Assembly: GCF_905147365.1 (NCBI RefSeq)
Contig: NC_056409.1
Location: forward strand, 3,229,001-3,293,000
DNA: 64,000 bases
Direction: 5' to 3'
Source: Aricia agestis
Taxonomy: Eukaryota > Arthropoda > Insecta > Lepidoptera > Lycaenidae
Under the pieces are notes generated by a model. That model ran no database searches, was not told the origin of the DNA, and saw nothing but the letters and a program-made list of their open reading frames with translations. Shown piece after piece: positions 31,794 through 44,324 of this stretch. The number at the start of each line of letters is the position of its first letter. Position 1 is the first letter of the stretch. The position numbers and the translations under genes are program-made.

Positions 31794-31934
31794 CCTAAGT
31801 GCATGTTTCACCACTTCCTGATAATTATCGGATAGGCTATCCACAACTTATCTGATAGATACTCAATACTCTATCGGTCAAATAAGTGTCAGATAGCCTA
31901 TCCGATACTTATCAGGAAGTTGCGAAACAGGCCC
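31794..31934. mobile_element. Harbinger-like GGGCCTGTTTC MITE, copy 1
   Basis: The right end GCGAAACAGGCCC is followed by TTA. The arms CACCACTTCCTGATAATTAT / GATACTTATCAGGAAGTTGC pair. The left end is partly eroded. A better-preserved relative is at 62848-62988. Confidence 0.6.
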
Positions 31935-31939
31935 TTAAG

Positions 31940-32488
31940 GTATCAAATTACAACTTGGCGTCAATACGTCGTGTCGACGTTTAACACAATTTACGCGAGA
32001 GCAGTTCTTGTAATGAATAATTTAATTGATTCCTCTTCCCCCCTCGATGGGGGACAATTGATACTTTGACATTTTAAAGGCCGGGATTAAATATTTATAA
32101 ATGGAAAAGATTAACTTACGCGTTATTCAGGCATTTATAAACATTATTTTTAATAGCCAATTTAATATATTTTTCGAATGTTTGAAAAATATTACCATAA
32201 TTAGATACAAATAAGGGATTTGTTGTTTAATACAATATAAAAAATAGGTATAATGTTATACTAATGGTATAATATAATAAAAACCGCTCTGAATTAATAA
32301 ATAATTATTATTAAGTATCGTACTTATTATCGGACGTATTAACAAACGAAACTTAAGCCTCTTAATATTCAACTATTAAATAAAGACTACCTTAAGATGC
32401 TGAGAGCTTATCAGCCAACATGATTTGTATGAGAGCAATTTATTAATGCGGCGCTAAGACCTTGGGTATTATAATGCGTAGCAGCAAG
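31940..32488. other. AT-rich stretch, nothing recognised
   Basis: No ORF or repeat structure of note. Confidence 0.45.
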
Positions 32489-32593
32489 CGTAGCACGAAG
32501 CACGTAGCACGAAGCACGTAGCACGAAGCACGTAGCACGAAGCACGTAGCACGAAGCACGTAGCACGAAGCACGTAGCACGAAGCACGTAGCA
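32489..32593 (+). repeat. 14-bp minisatellite (AGCACGAAGCACGT)
   Basis: About 7.5 head-to-tail copies; each unit is two 7-mers, AGCACGA and AGCACGT. The run is preceded and followed by degenerate units (GTAGCAGCAAGC, GTAGCAAGTGCTACG). Confidence 0.9.
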
Positions 32594-32599
32594 AGTGCT

Positions 32600-33690
32600 A
32601 CGCAAAGCGTCCATTACGTCTACGAAATGGAAAGAAATCCCCATCATACACCAACATACACCAGGGGCTAGAGAAATGAAGAAAAGCACTTCACACATCT
32701 ATTGCTGTCTCCTTTACCTCCAGCCTCCCCCCGCAGAGCGCGATAGAGACAACTGTAGATAATCAAAGATTCGTTGTCCCCTGATTTCTCCTCCAAAACT
32801 TAACCAATTTAAGTTCTTTTTTCATTTAAAAATTAAAGCTTGAGATCCTATGTTTTATTTTTTTTGTATAATCTAGCTTTTGTTTTCTGGATGTTTGAAC
32901 ACAGCAGAAAATCTGGCTATATTTTGGGTTTTTGCACGTTCATATCTTTTTAATACTTAATTAAATTATGAAAAAAAGAAAAAATCGGGACATGCTAATA
33001 ATGACCATAGATATTCAGGAATAAAATTATAATTCTACCGGCACTATGCAGGGAGGAAAGAGGGGACAACGTTTGAATGGGAAAACGGCTCTAGTGTGTC
33101 CTCTTCATCGATTTTAATGAAATTTAGTATGGATATCTGCATATTTTGAAGTTTGAGTCCCAAGACAGGACATATAATAGTTTTTATTTAGTACTTACGT
33201 ATAATACCTACTAAACTTTCAACGAAGAGTTTTTGGGCATAGATCCAACCAAACACCACATAATCTAACCTTGCAATATCGTGGTCGGATTATTATCTAT
33301 GGCCCAAAACTCTTTCAAAACATTAAATCGGGTCATGCAATAGATTTATGTGTCAGTGTGTCAGTGCATAGCTGTTGAACTAAATAAGTGAGTTTGGGCG
33401 TGATGATTTAATATCATGTTTGTACATCGCATAGAACTGTACATTACAGCGACCGTAATACAGTATTAATAAGGTTCAAAATCACTAAACTGTCTGTATC
33501 CGCGGTCGTGCTGTCTGAATCATGCCCAGTCAGCGGCGAGCGCTGCCATAAATCGCCCGCACCACCGTCCACCGTACGTTTTGGCGGAGCTGACGAGGCG
33601 CTCTGTTGTCACGCGGCATAACTCATCAGTAAACATGTAATTAATTGTTTCCAAAACGTTCTCATTTCAAATGCACATCATAATTTAAAG
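32600..33690. other. One kilobase without a recognised gene
   Basis: The only compositional feature is a GC-richer patch at about 33500-33620 (GGCGAGCGCTGCC, GGCGGAGCTGACGAGGCGC). I could not assign it. Confidence 0.4.
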
Positions 33691-33695
33691 GAGAA

Positions 33696-34128
33696 CTAGC
33701 TGACCCGGCAAATGTTGTTTTGCCATACGTTGTAGGAATATGCTATAGACTCGCAAAGAAAGATGTTCCGACCGAGCATTGATTCAGACAAAGCTCAATC
33801 TAATCTAAATAATATATAAAATCCTCGTGTCACGGACCACGGTGTACGTGGTTGAACTCCTCTGAAACGGCTCGACCGATTCTTGTGAATCTTAACGAGC
33901 ATATCGGCTAGAGTGGAGAATCGGACAACATCTACTTGTTATATTGATAAGTGCATTTGTATAATAAATAATAGTAAATTATTACAACTCAAGACTGTCG
34001 GTGACCATTGTTTGTGCAACGGGATAGCGATGGACGTTGCCATGGTAACATACTTATTTAGTCACTTCAATAAAATAATATGGGCGAAATACTTTATATG
34101 GCAAAACAACGTTTGCCGAGACAGCTAG
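33696..34128. mobile_element. Two Helitron-like termini back to back
   Basis: On the left, CTAGCTGACCCGGCAAATGT is a minus-oriented terminus with the GGCAAA..TTTTGCC hairpin. On the right a plus-oriented element (from about 33810) ends in the hairpin GGCAAAACAACGTTTGCC and CAGCTAG(T) at 34125-34129. Confidence 0.6.
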
Positions 34129-34440
34129 TAATATAATAAGGCATGTATTTAAATCAATATATGTATATTCCCTTTTCCCGATCAAAATATTTGAAAATTT
34201 CACCAAAAATACTGACTTGCACACTAATTATGCACCCTAAATAATGCGAATTCAGCATATTATTTAAAGTTATTTGCATAACTGTTTTACTGAACGAATA
34301 ACTATTATTAAAATTGTTTATCTAACAATTCCTTAGTTCAACAAACATACTACAACTTTTTAAAGGAAAACCTCCACCTAAATTACTTTTAGGAATATCA
34401 TTTATTCTAAATAAAACCCAATTTAATCTGTTATGTTCAT

Positions 34441-34700
34441 CAGTGCCGCAAATAGGGCAGTGCCACCGGTGCCCAGGCACAGGGCGTAGACTCTGGGGGT
34501 CGCAAGAATGGCCAAACCAGGCATCAGGAGTCTTATTTTTTTCGGTTTGCTCCTGATAATAGTTCCCGCTGCGCCCCTAGAGCACGATTCCAACAGTAAA
34601 ATAGACCTATACATTGCTTTGGGTAATATAATGTCTAAAAAAGAAAGGGCGCAGTTGTAAAAGCTCGCACAGGGCGCAAAAAAGACTGTTTACGGCACTG
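34441..34700. mobile_element. hAT-like MITE with 8-bp target duplication
   Basis: The ends CAGTGCCGCAAATAG and TTTACGGCACTG are inverted and begin with the CAG typical of hAT. ATGTTCAT flanks both ends (34433-34440, 34701-34708). There is no coding capacity in its 260 bp. Confidence 0.8.
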
Positions 34701-34708
34701 ATGTTCAT

Positions 34709-35444
34709 ATAATAATTAAGAACACATAAAAATCATCAAGTGCTAACTTAACATGGACTAAACTTTGGCATAGTGAATGGTAACTCAGTTTATAAACAAT
34801 AATAATAAACAATCGGCAAAGAGCGAGTCGGAGTGAGTCGACAGAGCCCCGCTACTCGGGGCTCCTACTTCTGGGTGGTTCACAAAAAATAACCACGATG
34901 GCTACGGCGGGAGCTACGCTGCGCTACGCTCCCGCCTTAGCCATCTAACCTAACCCAATCAAGTCGTATTGGGCGAACATTGGTATTAATTATTTAAGAA
35001 TCATTAATAAATTTATTAACCTATACAATTACAATACAGTAGTAAACTTTGATAATTTTTCTTAATTTTTATCAAGAAACCTTGAATTATAAAGTTTTTG
35101 TGGGGAACAGCTTGCGCTAATTCCCCGTAGATCGCCTAGGTCAGCGTTTCTTGAAGAGATGAGGGTGATGATGATGATGATTATTCGATGAGGAGATGAA
35201 TTTAAACACGTTTCCAGTCCAGGTAGCAAGCACACAGTAGTTCCGAAGCTGGGCAACGTTGGAGAGCGAGTGTCGTACTATGGCGGCCGACCCATATTTA
35301 TATCGGCCCCTAGAACATTCCATGCCTCACCCCCTTGGAAGGAAAATTTATTGAATTTCCATCAAAATTACATTATTTTACAAAATATACATTGGTTTTA
35401 TTTGTACAATTCTCTTAGCTATAATTTGCATAATAAACATGTTC
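34709..35444. other. Intergenic, small hairpin only
   Basis: GATGGCTACGGCGGGAGC and GCTCCCGCCTTAGCCATC pair around a GCTACGCTGC loop at 34898-34946. On the minus strand a TATAAATA sequence lies at about 35297 in a block that could be an eroded LTR; no partner was found. Confidence 0.4.
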
Positions 35445-35631
35445 GTGCCGACCTCCGTAACCGAAATAATTGCAAAATTCTATTTTTCTTATATTTATAC
35501 TACCTCGCCGCCCCCGACATAACGGTCGCCTCTGGCTGTCCCTCTCGCACGGGACTTCCTTGTCTGGGACAAGGATAGCCCGCTCGAGATTTATACTATC
35601 TCCCTCACTTTTCGGTTACAGAAATCGGCAC
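35445..35631. mobile_element. GTGCCGA MITE
   Basis: GTGCCGACCTCCGTAACCGA on the left pairs with TCGGTTACAGAAATCGGCAC on the right. The inside contains CTGTCCCTCTCGCACGGGAC, common in lepidopteran repeats. Confidence 0.6.
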
Positions 35632-35639
35632 TACCACAC

Positions 35640-36540
35640 TGGCTCGAAACCCATCCCATTGAATGGCACTATTTTTCACTGTACACTGATTTTTCACTAA
35701 AATGTCCATAGTCCATACACTATTTACTGTCTGTCGTGCACAGTTTTGGAATGATAAAATCTTTTAATTTGTAGACTTGTTTTGATAATAGAAATTGATT
35801 TTATTGTGGTGCACCTTTCGATATTGTTTTTAGAAATTCCGTTGTAAGATTGTCCAATTTAGAGTGCAAGTTAGTATTTTTGATAAACAATTTAAATTTT
35901 AGTTTTACAAATAATATGTCCGATGTGTAACTAATTTTTGGTGTGAATTGATGTTTAAGTTTTTTTTGGAGGACATGTTCAGTTAATCAATTGTTTTTTT
36001 GATCAGCATTAGTTTTTCTGGTATGCATTCAGTTTATTAGCGGAGTTTATTTTATTTTATTCGGTTTGTCAACAATTGATTACACGTAATACATTTAAGA
36101 AATACAATTTAAGGTTACAGTGAAAACGCATATCAATTTCTTAAAGACAAACACCACATTCACAATATCATAAAATCAACTAAAAAATATAAAATATAAC
36201 ATGCATTACAATTTGCTTAAAGTATTAATATAAAATTAATAAAATAACCAAATAAAAGATATAAAAATTCGTAATAGTAAAAAGGGATATAGTAATAAAA
36301 TTCATTAAATAGCCGATAATTAAAATATAAAAATTCATCTAACAGTAAAAGCAAAAAGGGATACAAAAATAAAAATTAATAAAAATAAGCAATAAAATAA
36401 ATAAAAAATCGTAATAGTAATATTAAAAAAAAGGATATTATACAATAATAAAATTCATTAGATAACCAAAATTAAAATATAAAAATTATTTTACAAAAAA
36501 TAATAATTGATTAATACTCTACTTGATAAAGTTATTTCTT
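35640..36540. other. AT-rich 3' flank of a decayed non-LTR element
   Basis: From about 36100 degenerate AATAAAAT-type units repeat (CAATAATAAAATTCATTA and similar). This is probably the 3' untranslated tail of the minus-strand element that follows. Confidence 0.4.
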
Positions 36541-36546
36541 TTGAAT

Positions 36547-38209
36547 TCAAGTTTCAATGTTAAGATGTTCTTTTATGTGACGCAAAAAGGACGCGGGGGA
36601 GTCAAAGTGCAAGTCCAAGACACTGCTGCATTCGTTAATTAATCTTGTCATTCGAGTCATAGGAGAATTCATGCCAAGATTAGTTCTTTTTGGTCGATAA
36701 TAAAGAGGTGTTATAGGAGCTCGAGGAAGACGAACTGGGACACGATACCCTAAACTTTGCAGCAATTGGGGGCAAGAAACCTTATTTCTCAAAACTTTAT
36801 AAATGAAAGTGGCATCAAGTTTTTTTGCCCGAATTATTAGCTGATCAATTCCTGAGTTAGTGAATCGTGAAAAATATTTTAACCTACTACTATATGAATT
36901 AAGCTCCTTTCTTTTGCCTAGAGAAAAAGCTAAATGCCAAAGAAACCTCTTTTGAACTCGCTCTAACCGAAGTGTGTGTGTGGCATAATGAGGCCGCCAA
37001 ATTTGTATACCATATTCTAGAATACTTCGCACTAGGGAAAAATATAATAAAATGTTTACTTTAGGGTTTTGGAAATCTTTACAAGTCCTGATCACAAAGC
37101 CTAGTAATCTAGACGCCTTTTTAATCACACATTCCATATGCGAATTAAATGTTAATTTTCTATCAAAAATTACGCCTAGGTCCCTAATGCTGTCAACATT
37201 CTGTATTAAGTGGTTTTCTACATGGTAATTAAATTTAATTAGAGTATTTTTCCTGGAATAGTTAACCGAATAAAATTTACTAGTATTTAATGACATAAAA
37301 TTATTTTTACACCAATTGTAAAGTCTATAAAGATCGTTTTGCAAAAGTATACAACCATTGAGGCAAGTTATAATTTTACAAAATTTTAAGTCGTCAGCAT
37401 ACAAATAGAATTCAGACGAGAGAAAACATTCTATAATATCATTAATAAAAAAGTTAAACAAGGTGGGCCCTAAATGTGATCCTTGAGGAACACCTGATGT
37501 TGCGCAATAGTATAAAGGGCGATATCCATTAATTACAACATAAAATGGTCTATTTTTCAAGTAAGATTTTATAAGATTTAAAAGAGAGCCCGTGATGCTA
37601 TAAGCATATAACTTGCTTAATAACTTTTGAACTTATCGAATGCTTTTGAAAAATCTGTATATATTACGTCGCACTGTTTCCCAGTATCGACGGCATCGTT
37701 CAAGAATTCAGTAAAAGTAACCAAGTTTATTATTACAGACCTACGACAACGAAACCATGTTGATTATTAGAGATAATAATTGTAAATGACTCTGAAAATG
37801 CGAACATAACAAAGACTCAAACACTTTAGAAAACGTAGACAAAATGGAAATGGGACGGTAGATTGAAAATATATTTTTTTCGCCAGACCAGAAGCAAAAA
37901 TAGTGCCAATTCATAAGTATGAATTGGCACTATTTTTGCTTTTTTCCATTCGCATGGGAAAACACCAGTTTTAAGAGAATGGTTGAATATCAATCTAAGG
38001 GGAGTAGTTAGAGACGTAGCGCATGAAATTATAAAAATTGGTGGTATTTCATCTGGACCCGCTCCCTTATTGCGATCAAAATTTTTAAGTTTATGCAAAA
38101 TAGCCTTATCTGTTAGTTGAGATATAACCAATTTATCACCGTAAGCATTCAAAAAGTGAAGATTTTTAGAATCGTGATCACAGGGCTCTTTAATTTCGGG
38201 GTCATACAC
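36547..38209 (-). pseudogene. Decayed non-LTR retrotransposon ORF2 (reverse transcriptase)
   Basis: Two minus-strand frames belong to one broken RT. The N-terminal piece (38209-37826) has NKGAGPDEIPP and GVFPCEWKKAKIVP. The region 37560-37825 still shows IYTDFSKAFDK but with stops and frame changes. The C-terminal piece (37560-36547) has TSGVPQGSHLGPTLFNFFIN and the active site FYLYADDLK, then a Jockey/CR1-like C terminus. A foldback GCAAAAATAGTGCCAATTCA at 37890-37944 marks one break. It is distinct from the element at 16520. Confidence 0.8.
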
Positions 38210-38554
38210 AGATGTAAAACAAGTGATTGTTGTTGCATTTCAGCACTTATCTATTATCTCATACAGAAATATGAAACTGTTATCTAAAGTAAAAGATAAG
38301 GTGGTGCAGATTGTAAAGATATTATTACTATGGTACTGAACGACGACCAACTCCAACAAATTTAAAATTAGACAACTGGATAATAAACCTCAAAATGTGT
38401 AAGCATTATATTTTCTTATCAACTTTGACAAAACTTATATTCATTAGATTAGTTTTTACACATGTATAATTCCTTTTATCTACAGTCCTAGCAGCATTAT
38501 TGATAACATTTATCTTAAAAGTGATAAACTAATTAAAATAAATTAATAACATAT

Positions 38555-38559
38555 TCAGT
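38555..38559 (+). promoter_or_regulatory. Possible initiator (TCAGT) of the first carboxypeptidase gene
   Basis: TCAGT, the arthropod initiator consensus, lies 19 bp before the start codon. GATA-type sites (AGATAAGG at 38293, TTATCT near 38281 and 38510) lie upstream and would fit midgut expression. No strong TATA box is seen. Inferred only. Confidence 0.3.
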
Positions 38560-38577
38560 GCCAACATACGTTCAAAG

Positions 38578-41500
38578 ATGTTTGTTTTAGTATACTTTGT
38601 TCTTGCTTTCGTGAGTGTATTTGCGAAAAATGAATTTTATATCGGGTAAGTAATTGGAAATGTAGATTTTTTTGTAAAAAAACTCGATGAAAAATTCGAA
38701 AAGGTCGATGCAGTATTAGGTAGACCTTTTCAAAACTGTGTGGCCATGGTAGAAAGAAACACAATCTATATAAATATGTATAGATTATATTATAATTTTA
38801 TATTAGATAGGTATTATATATTCATTTGTCTGCTTGTAATATTGAAATAACCGTTTTTCACTACATGCATATGAATATTTAGACGGTACATACACCGAAA
38901 TAACAATTTTTAGAATTTTTGTCTGTGTATATTATGTCTGGACCGATTTTGACGGAACTTTTATTGGCAGATAGCTGATGTAATAAGGAGTAACTTAGGC
39001 TACTTTTTAAGTTTTAACTGACTTCCAAAAAGGAGGAGGATATTTTTTACTTTTTTATTTATGTTATCTTAGATGTATTTTACTCCGCTGTTTGTGGTCC
39101 GATTTTCAAAATTCTTATTTTGTTGCCTAAGATATGGTCCAAATTAGATACAATGTTTATAAAAGTGGTGATCTGATGATGCAATCCATGAGAAATCGAG
39201 GGTGCTCCTTGAAATTTATATGGAAACATATCGTGAATATCGTGATTTTGACCTTTTGTAAAGATTTCAAGCATATACTACCAAAAGATAAGAAATTTGC
39301 ACTGAAGTATACCCTGGTTTCGAAGGTGCTGTACAGAACTCTTGAATCCTTATAGATTTATATTATTATGTTCGGGAGTTTCGGTGTTGTTTCAACAACT
39401 AAAAGCATATCATGCATATATGTATTGACAATCATAATATTATTCATCATCATCATCACTATAATTATTATGCCATTTTGCACATGCGTTTGATAATTGA
39501 GATTTTCAAAACTGTTTTGTTGCTGTATAGGGTATAATTAGTTACAACCTGAATTTAGTACCACGCTTACGAATGTGGTGATCTGATTGAACTCTTGGAT
39601 CTTTTTTGGGACACACATAGACACCTCAACTATTTCTATAATCAATCATCATAATTTTTTAGGCGGTACAAGCTAACTTCAGCGTAAGTTCTATGCGCAT
39701 TTTACCGTATTATACATAACTAATTTTATAAAATCTATAACAAGCTGCAAGCATAGCAAGTTCACCTTCAAGGATAGACATATTCTATAGCGAGCTTTTT
39801 TCGTAGATCTAGAAAAGGAGAATATTTTCATTTTGCGCCCAATATTGTTTTGTTATGTCACATCTCAGGCTTAGGCAGCGTTTTCGTCAAAAGATGGCTT
39901 AATTTTTATATTAATATATTTTATTTATATGCACACAGAAACTAACCAAATTTTATGCCTGAACCTGCCGAAGAATCATTCTATCGATTGGTGAAAAGTG
40001 CATAAAAATTCGTGGAGTGGTTTTTGAGTTAACCGCGAATAGAGAGACCGACAGACGGGACCGATCAAACTCTTTGATATACCAACTAATCATTACCCAA
40101 AATTGAAAATTTCAAGTGGTACAAAAATAAAAATTAAAAAAATAAAAAAATTTCATGTGGTACAAAAATAACTGTACATTTTCCAGACACCGCGTCTGTC
40201 TGGAAAATGTACAGTTATTTTTGTAAAATAACTGTACATTTTCCAGACACCGCGTCTACAATGTGAAGTTAACTACTCAGGAGCAGCAGGACCAGTTCTA
40301 CCTGTTGAAGAGTGACATTGTCGACTACTGGAGGAAGCCGAACTTCAAACACAATGTGACGGGTAGAGCCATGGTCCCTCCCTCCCACTACTTGTGGTTT
40401 GAGGAGAAACTTCAAGAGTTAGATATCGAAAAGGACATTTATATCGAGGATGTTTACAAGTAAGTTTTTAATGATTTATTTGGATAGTTGCTAGCATCAT
40501 CATCGGCCTATGGAGGAAGCAGACCCTCCATGTACCCTCTGTGCTTATGCAGACATGGTCATCATGGATGAGAAATTGTATCAATCATATTATTATATTC
40601 ATTTAAATTGTATCACAGTTAGCAATAGCTGTGTTATCGCACTAAATATTTAATTTGATTTTGTCATAATTTCAGTTACTTGAAGGACAAAGAATCGAAA
40701 ACACAATCTCCAAGAAACGACGAAAGCAGGGACTTCGATTTTACTGGATACTATAGATACTATCAAGTAAGTTGCAATTCATTGTCAAGGTCTCCTTAGC
40801 ACTTCAGAGAAAAGAAGTTTAAGCGCATTTAAAAGACGTCATATCAAATTACAATACCTCAAAAATGAAAATTTAAAGCATAACAGAAATAACATAAAAT
40901 ATACAGTTATACAATGTATTGAAATAAACAAGGCTTACACAAACTCTATATTTGCAGGTACTAGAATACATGAGAACATTTGAAGAAGATTATGCAAATT
41001 CCACCGATATTAAGGTATCTTACGTAGAAGCTGGTATCACTGATGAAGGCAGACCGTTAGTGTATTTAGAAATAACAAACAATGATGGCAATGAAGACAA
41101 ACCTATTGCTATAGTAGAAGCCGCTATAATACCACGGGAATGGGTAACAGTATCTGCAGCGTTGAACATAGCGAGAGAAGTAGTTGACCAAAGAGAATTG
41201 TTGGCTGGACTAAAATGGATAATTATACCAGTACTGAACCCTGATGGATATGAATACACTCACACAAATGTAAGTAATTTTAAAGTTATTTCTACAGTAA
41301 AAGTAGATAGAAAAAAGTAGATAGAAAAAAAAGTAGATACTGTTAGCATAGTGCAAAAACTAAGGATTATAGGATATAATCCTTAGTTTTGAACAGTTAT
41401 TAATAACATCCTTCTTCCTCTAGATATTTTATTATTATCATCATTAATAAAGATTTGGATTTAACAATCAATCAATAACAACAAAATTGACGAAATTGCT

Positions 41501-42133
41501 AGTCAATGGACACGAGCTTGATTATTATTAAATTATCGTAATTCATAATTTTCTCGGTATATTTTTAAATTACAGTTGAGGCTCTGGTCAAAAACAAGAA
41601 GCACAAGAAGCAATCTCGGTTTCATATGTCCCGGTGTGAATATCAACAGGAACTTCGGCTTTGACTGGCTCTTCTCCGACTCCAGTTCCAGTCCATGCAG
41701 CCACCTCTACGGTGGAATCGAGCCGTTTTCCGAACCAGAGACGAGGATTATCCAAACACTAGTCGAGGAGAACGGCACAAGAATCAAAATGTACATTTCC
41801 TTGCAAAATGGTGGAGGCTATATTGCCTATCCTTGGCAGTATGAAAGAGCAGCCAGTGGCATGTTCCGACAGCACCATCTACTCGGAAGAGAAATGAGGA
41901 GCATACTAGGAGAAGATTATATACTAGACATTGGATCTTTGGCTGCTGGAGACAGAGCGTCAGGCACCAGCACTGATTACGTAATGGATCATGACGTAAT
42001 GTACACTTTCAGTATCAATATAGAAGGGCAGGGAGACGATGGAGTGATTGTACCCGAGACTGATATTGTTACTATTATCGATAAGGTGTGGAGAGCCGTA
42101 GCTTTGGTCGCTAATACAGTAGTAGCTACTTAA
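38578..42133 (+). CDS. M14 procarboxypeptidase paralogue lacking catalytic residues
   Basis: Exons by GT-AG splicing: 38578-38645, 40247-40459, 40676-40766, 40958-41269, 41576-42133, giving 413 residues. Residues 1-16 are a signal peptide; the propeptide follows and the catalytic fold starts near 117. Compared with bovine carboxypeptidase A and the two paralogues here, His69 is Ile 182, Arg127 is Ser 233, His196 is Gln 305, Tyr248 is replaced (Asp 354 by my alignment) and Glu270 is Asn 376. Glu72 (Glu 185), Asn144/Arg145 (252/253) and the C138-C161 cysteine pair (246/269) remain. It should fold and be secreted but not bind zinc or cleave peptides. Splice sites and frame are intact, so it is a candidate pseudoenzyme rather than a pseudogene. 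It is convergent with the next gene. Confidence 0.85.
38860..39485 (+). repeat. Helitron-like repeat body in intron 1
   Basis: AAAGTGGTGATCTGATGATG, AAATCGAGGGTGCTCC, TTTCAAGCATATACTACC and a (CAT)n run match the block 300-620. Confidence 0.55.
40163..40260. repeat. Duplicated and inverted splice-acceptor segment
   Basis: TGTACATTTTCCAGACACCG appears at 40174-40193 and again at 40234-40253, where it is the true acceptor of exon 2. Between them lies an inverted copy (GTCTGGAAAATGTACAG). The upstream acceptor is exactly 60 bp away; using it keeps frame for a few codons and then meets TAA. Confidence 0.85.
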
Positions 42134-43143
42134 TTGTCTGTTATTTTATTTACTGAATGCTCAAAGTATTCTAATCAAAACCATAAAATTATCAAATATG
42201 AAGAAGCCAATCAAAATTTTCGATCATAAAAGTATATGACAATGAGATTAAACAAATTTACTGAAAGAAAAGAACAATGGCCAAATCGTACCAGGTGGGC
42301 GGTGGCGTCCCGATATGCCATTAGTAGCAAAAATTCCCTAATATTTTAAGACATCGAAAATCATTAGAAATGTGTCTATAAATAGCCACAAAAAAAATAT
42401 CAATATATTTTAGTTTCGTTATGTTCTGACAGCCGGCGATCACTCGCAATCTTTCTATTTTTTGGGTAATACTCTAGGAAAAATTGAAATAATTAGAAAC
42501 GAGATCGCCGAATATACACTTGTAGGCCACACCGCAGTCGGGAAAAAGGTAGTTCTTACGTCTAACCTCAAAATAATTATAAACGTTATTAATTATTATA
42601 AAAAATCGTGGCTATTTAGACATAATTCTCAAACGGAATTATGTTTAGAGCATTAGAACAACCAAATCTAACTATAGTTTTCATCAAAAATAAAAGTCGA
42701 GTCCAGCTCCTATACAAATTTGGCCATGATTCTTTACGTTTCGAAATAATTCAAAATATTATTTTAAAAATACAAGATTAACAAAACCGTAAATTTAGTC
42801 TAAGTCCATTAGACAAGATAGCATTTTAAAGTCCAATTTATAGCAAGAATTTGCAACGAAAAATTAAAGGAGCTGGAAAAATTTAATCAACTAAAATTTC
42901 AGATTATTTACTTTGAAGTTTGCAATTATTTCTTTGATGGATCCAAAAATATCATCGTCGAAATGTTTAAATATTTAATTGTGTCCTTTCGACGTGCGCC
43001 AAAAAGATAATGATGTAAATATTCGTAATGAGTTTAAATTTTCAACGAGTTTAAGTGTAAAGTGGTAATTGAGTATATTGAGTTCGAAGTCAAAGTAATC
43101 ACCAAATTGAAAATTAATCCGTCATTCCTGAGCACTTAGCCCA
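42134..43143. other. Intergenic between convergent carboxypeptidase genes
   Basis: The 3' flank of the first gene has no obvious AATAAA within 250 bp. No other gene was recognised. Confidence 0.45.
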
Positions 43144-43438
43144 AGAGCCAGCGACAGCCAGACTTTCGTTAATTTATAAAAGCTAAAAGTTTACCTGTTT
43201 AGAGTTAGGAACGACCAGAAACTATGGAGTTTCGGTAGCGGTTACTTTAGGAGGTATCTAGTTCTGAACGTCTTCCTTCGATAAAGAGTAGAGGTCTTTT
43301 TATCTTATTTTCTTCGATGTAACTGTAGGAGTCTCGTCTACCACGTCCGGATATGTTGAACAGTTGCTTCCCATTGCCATATCACCTCAAAGTCTTTAGG
43401 AAGTTTAAAATGGCAAAAGTCGGACTGTCGCTGGCTCT
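43144..43438. mobile_element. AGAGCCAGCGACAG MITE
   Basis: AGAGCCAGCGACAGCCAGAC and CGGACTGTCGCTGGCTCT are inverted ends of a 295-bp non-coding element. Confidence 0.6.
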
Positions 43439-44324
43439 TACTCTAACTGGAGAATTTCGAGATCTCGATTTAACCTGGCCGCCCGCAGCGCGCGGTGCGC
43501 TGTATGTAGTAATTTAATATGCCTTAATTAATACAATAGCACTCCGGTCACTTTACACTCGAATTGTTGTTTTATACTAATTGGTTGTTAAGAAGGAGGT
43601 ATTTTATGTAGGCGATGAAACAGAGTAATTAAAATATGTATTACTTTACCTCACTCCTTACAGAGTGGACTTCTACCATGCGGGTACCAATAAAAAAAGT
43701 GTCGAGGTCAAATATCATTTTATCTAGCCTCCTTTACGCCGAACGCGTGATAAGGAACTTCGTTCCAAAAATAAATAACAAAAGGTTCTAAATATAGCCC
43801 GTGCACTTCGTTGTGCAGTGATATATTATCCTGTAGCTTCGCGGGACTCAAACTTCTCTCTAAACTCTAAATGCTAAATGCTTTATATTTTCATCTCAAT
43901 CGGTTCAGCTTACGTCAGTCAATACACTAAGACAACAAGACAGACAGAAAGACTCGCAGTTTTAGCTCAGTACCATTCAGTTGTACTAGTTTCTAAATAT
44001 AATATATCAAAGTAATAATATTATGTTCATTTAGGGAAATTACAACTGGATAAATCCTAAGGGGGCGACTAACCCAAAATTGTCGATTTTATAATTCATT
44101 TTTATACTTGAAAATAAGCCCCGAATTGTTTCATTTTCTAAACTTAGACATTATATTTCCAAGAATTCGATCTGAGTGAATACACGATATCTTAAAATTT
44201 TCTCGATGGAAAAAAGTCACAAAAATGCATCTTATTTTCACGAATTTTTCATTTATTGCCATAACCGTGCATTGAACTAAGTTAATACTTTAACATACTG
44301 TATAACATTCTATCCTTTTAAGAG
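43439..44324. other. Intergenic with a Helitron-like remnant
   Basis: 43800-43975 contains CCCGTGCACTTCGTTGTGC, TCGCGGGACTC and TCAATCGGTTCAGCTTACG, a decayed minus-oriented Helitron-like piece. Nothing else is recognised. Confidence 0.4.

Noticed and set aside
32411..32698. 95-codon minus-strand frame with repeated CYVLRAT
   Set aside because: Translation of the 14-bp minisatellite.
34423..34614. 63-codon minus-strand frame
   Set aside because: Lies within a 260-bp hAT-like MITE with clear TIRs and target duplication; no domain.
35060..35340. Candidate solo LTR with TATAAATA on the minus strand
   Set aside because: No TG..CA borders, target duplication or second copy could be found in the window.
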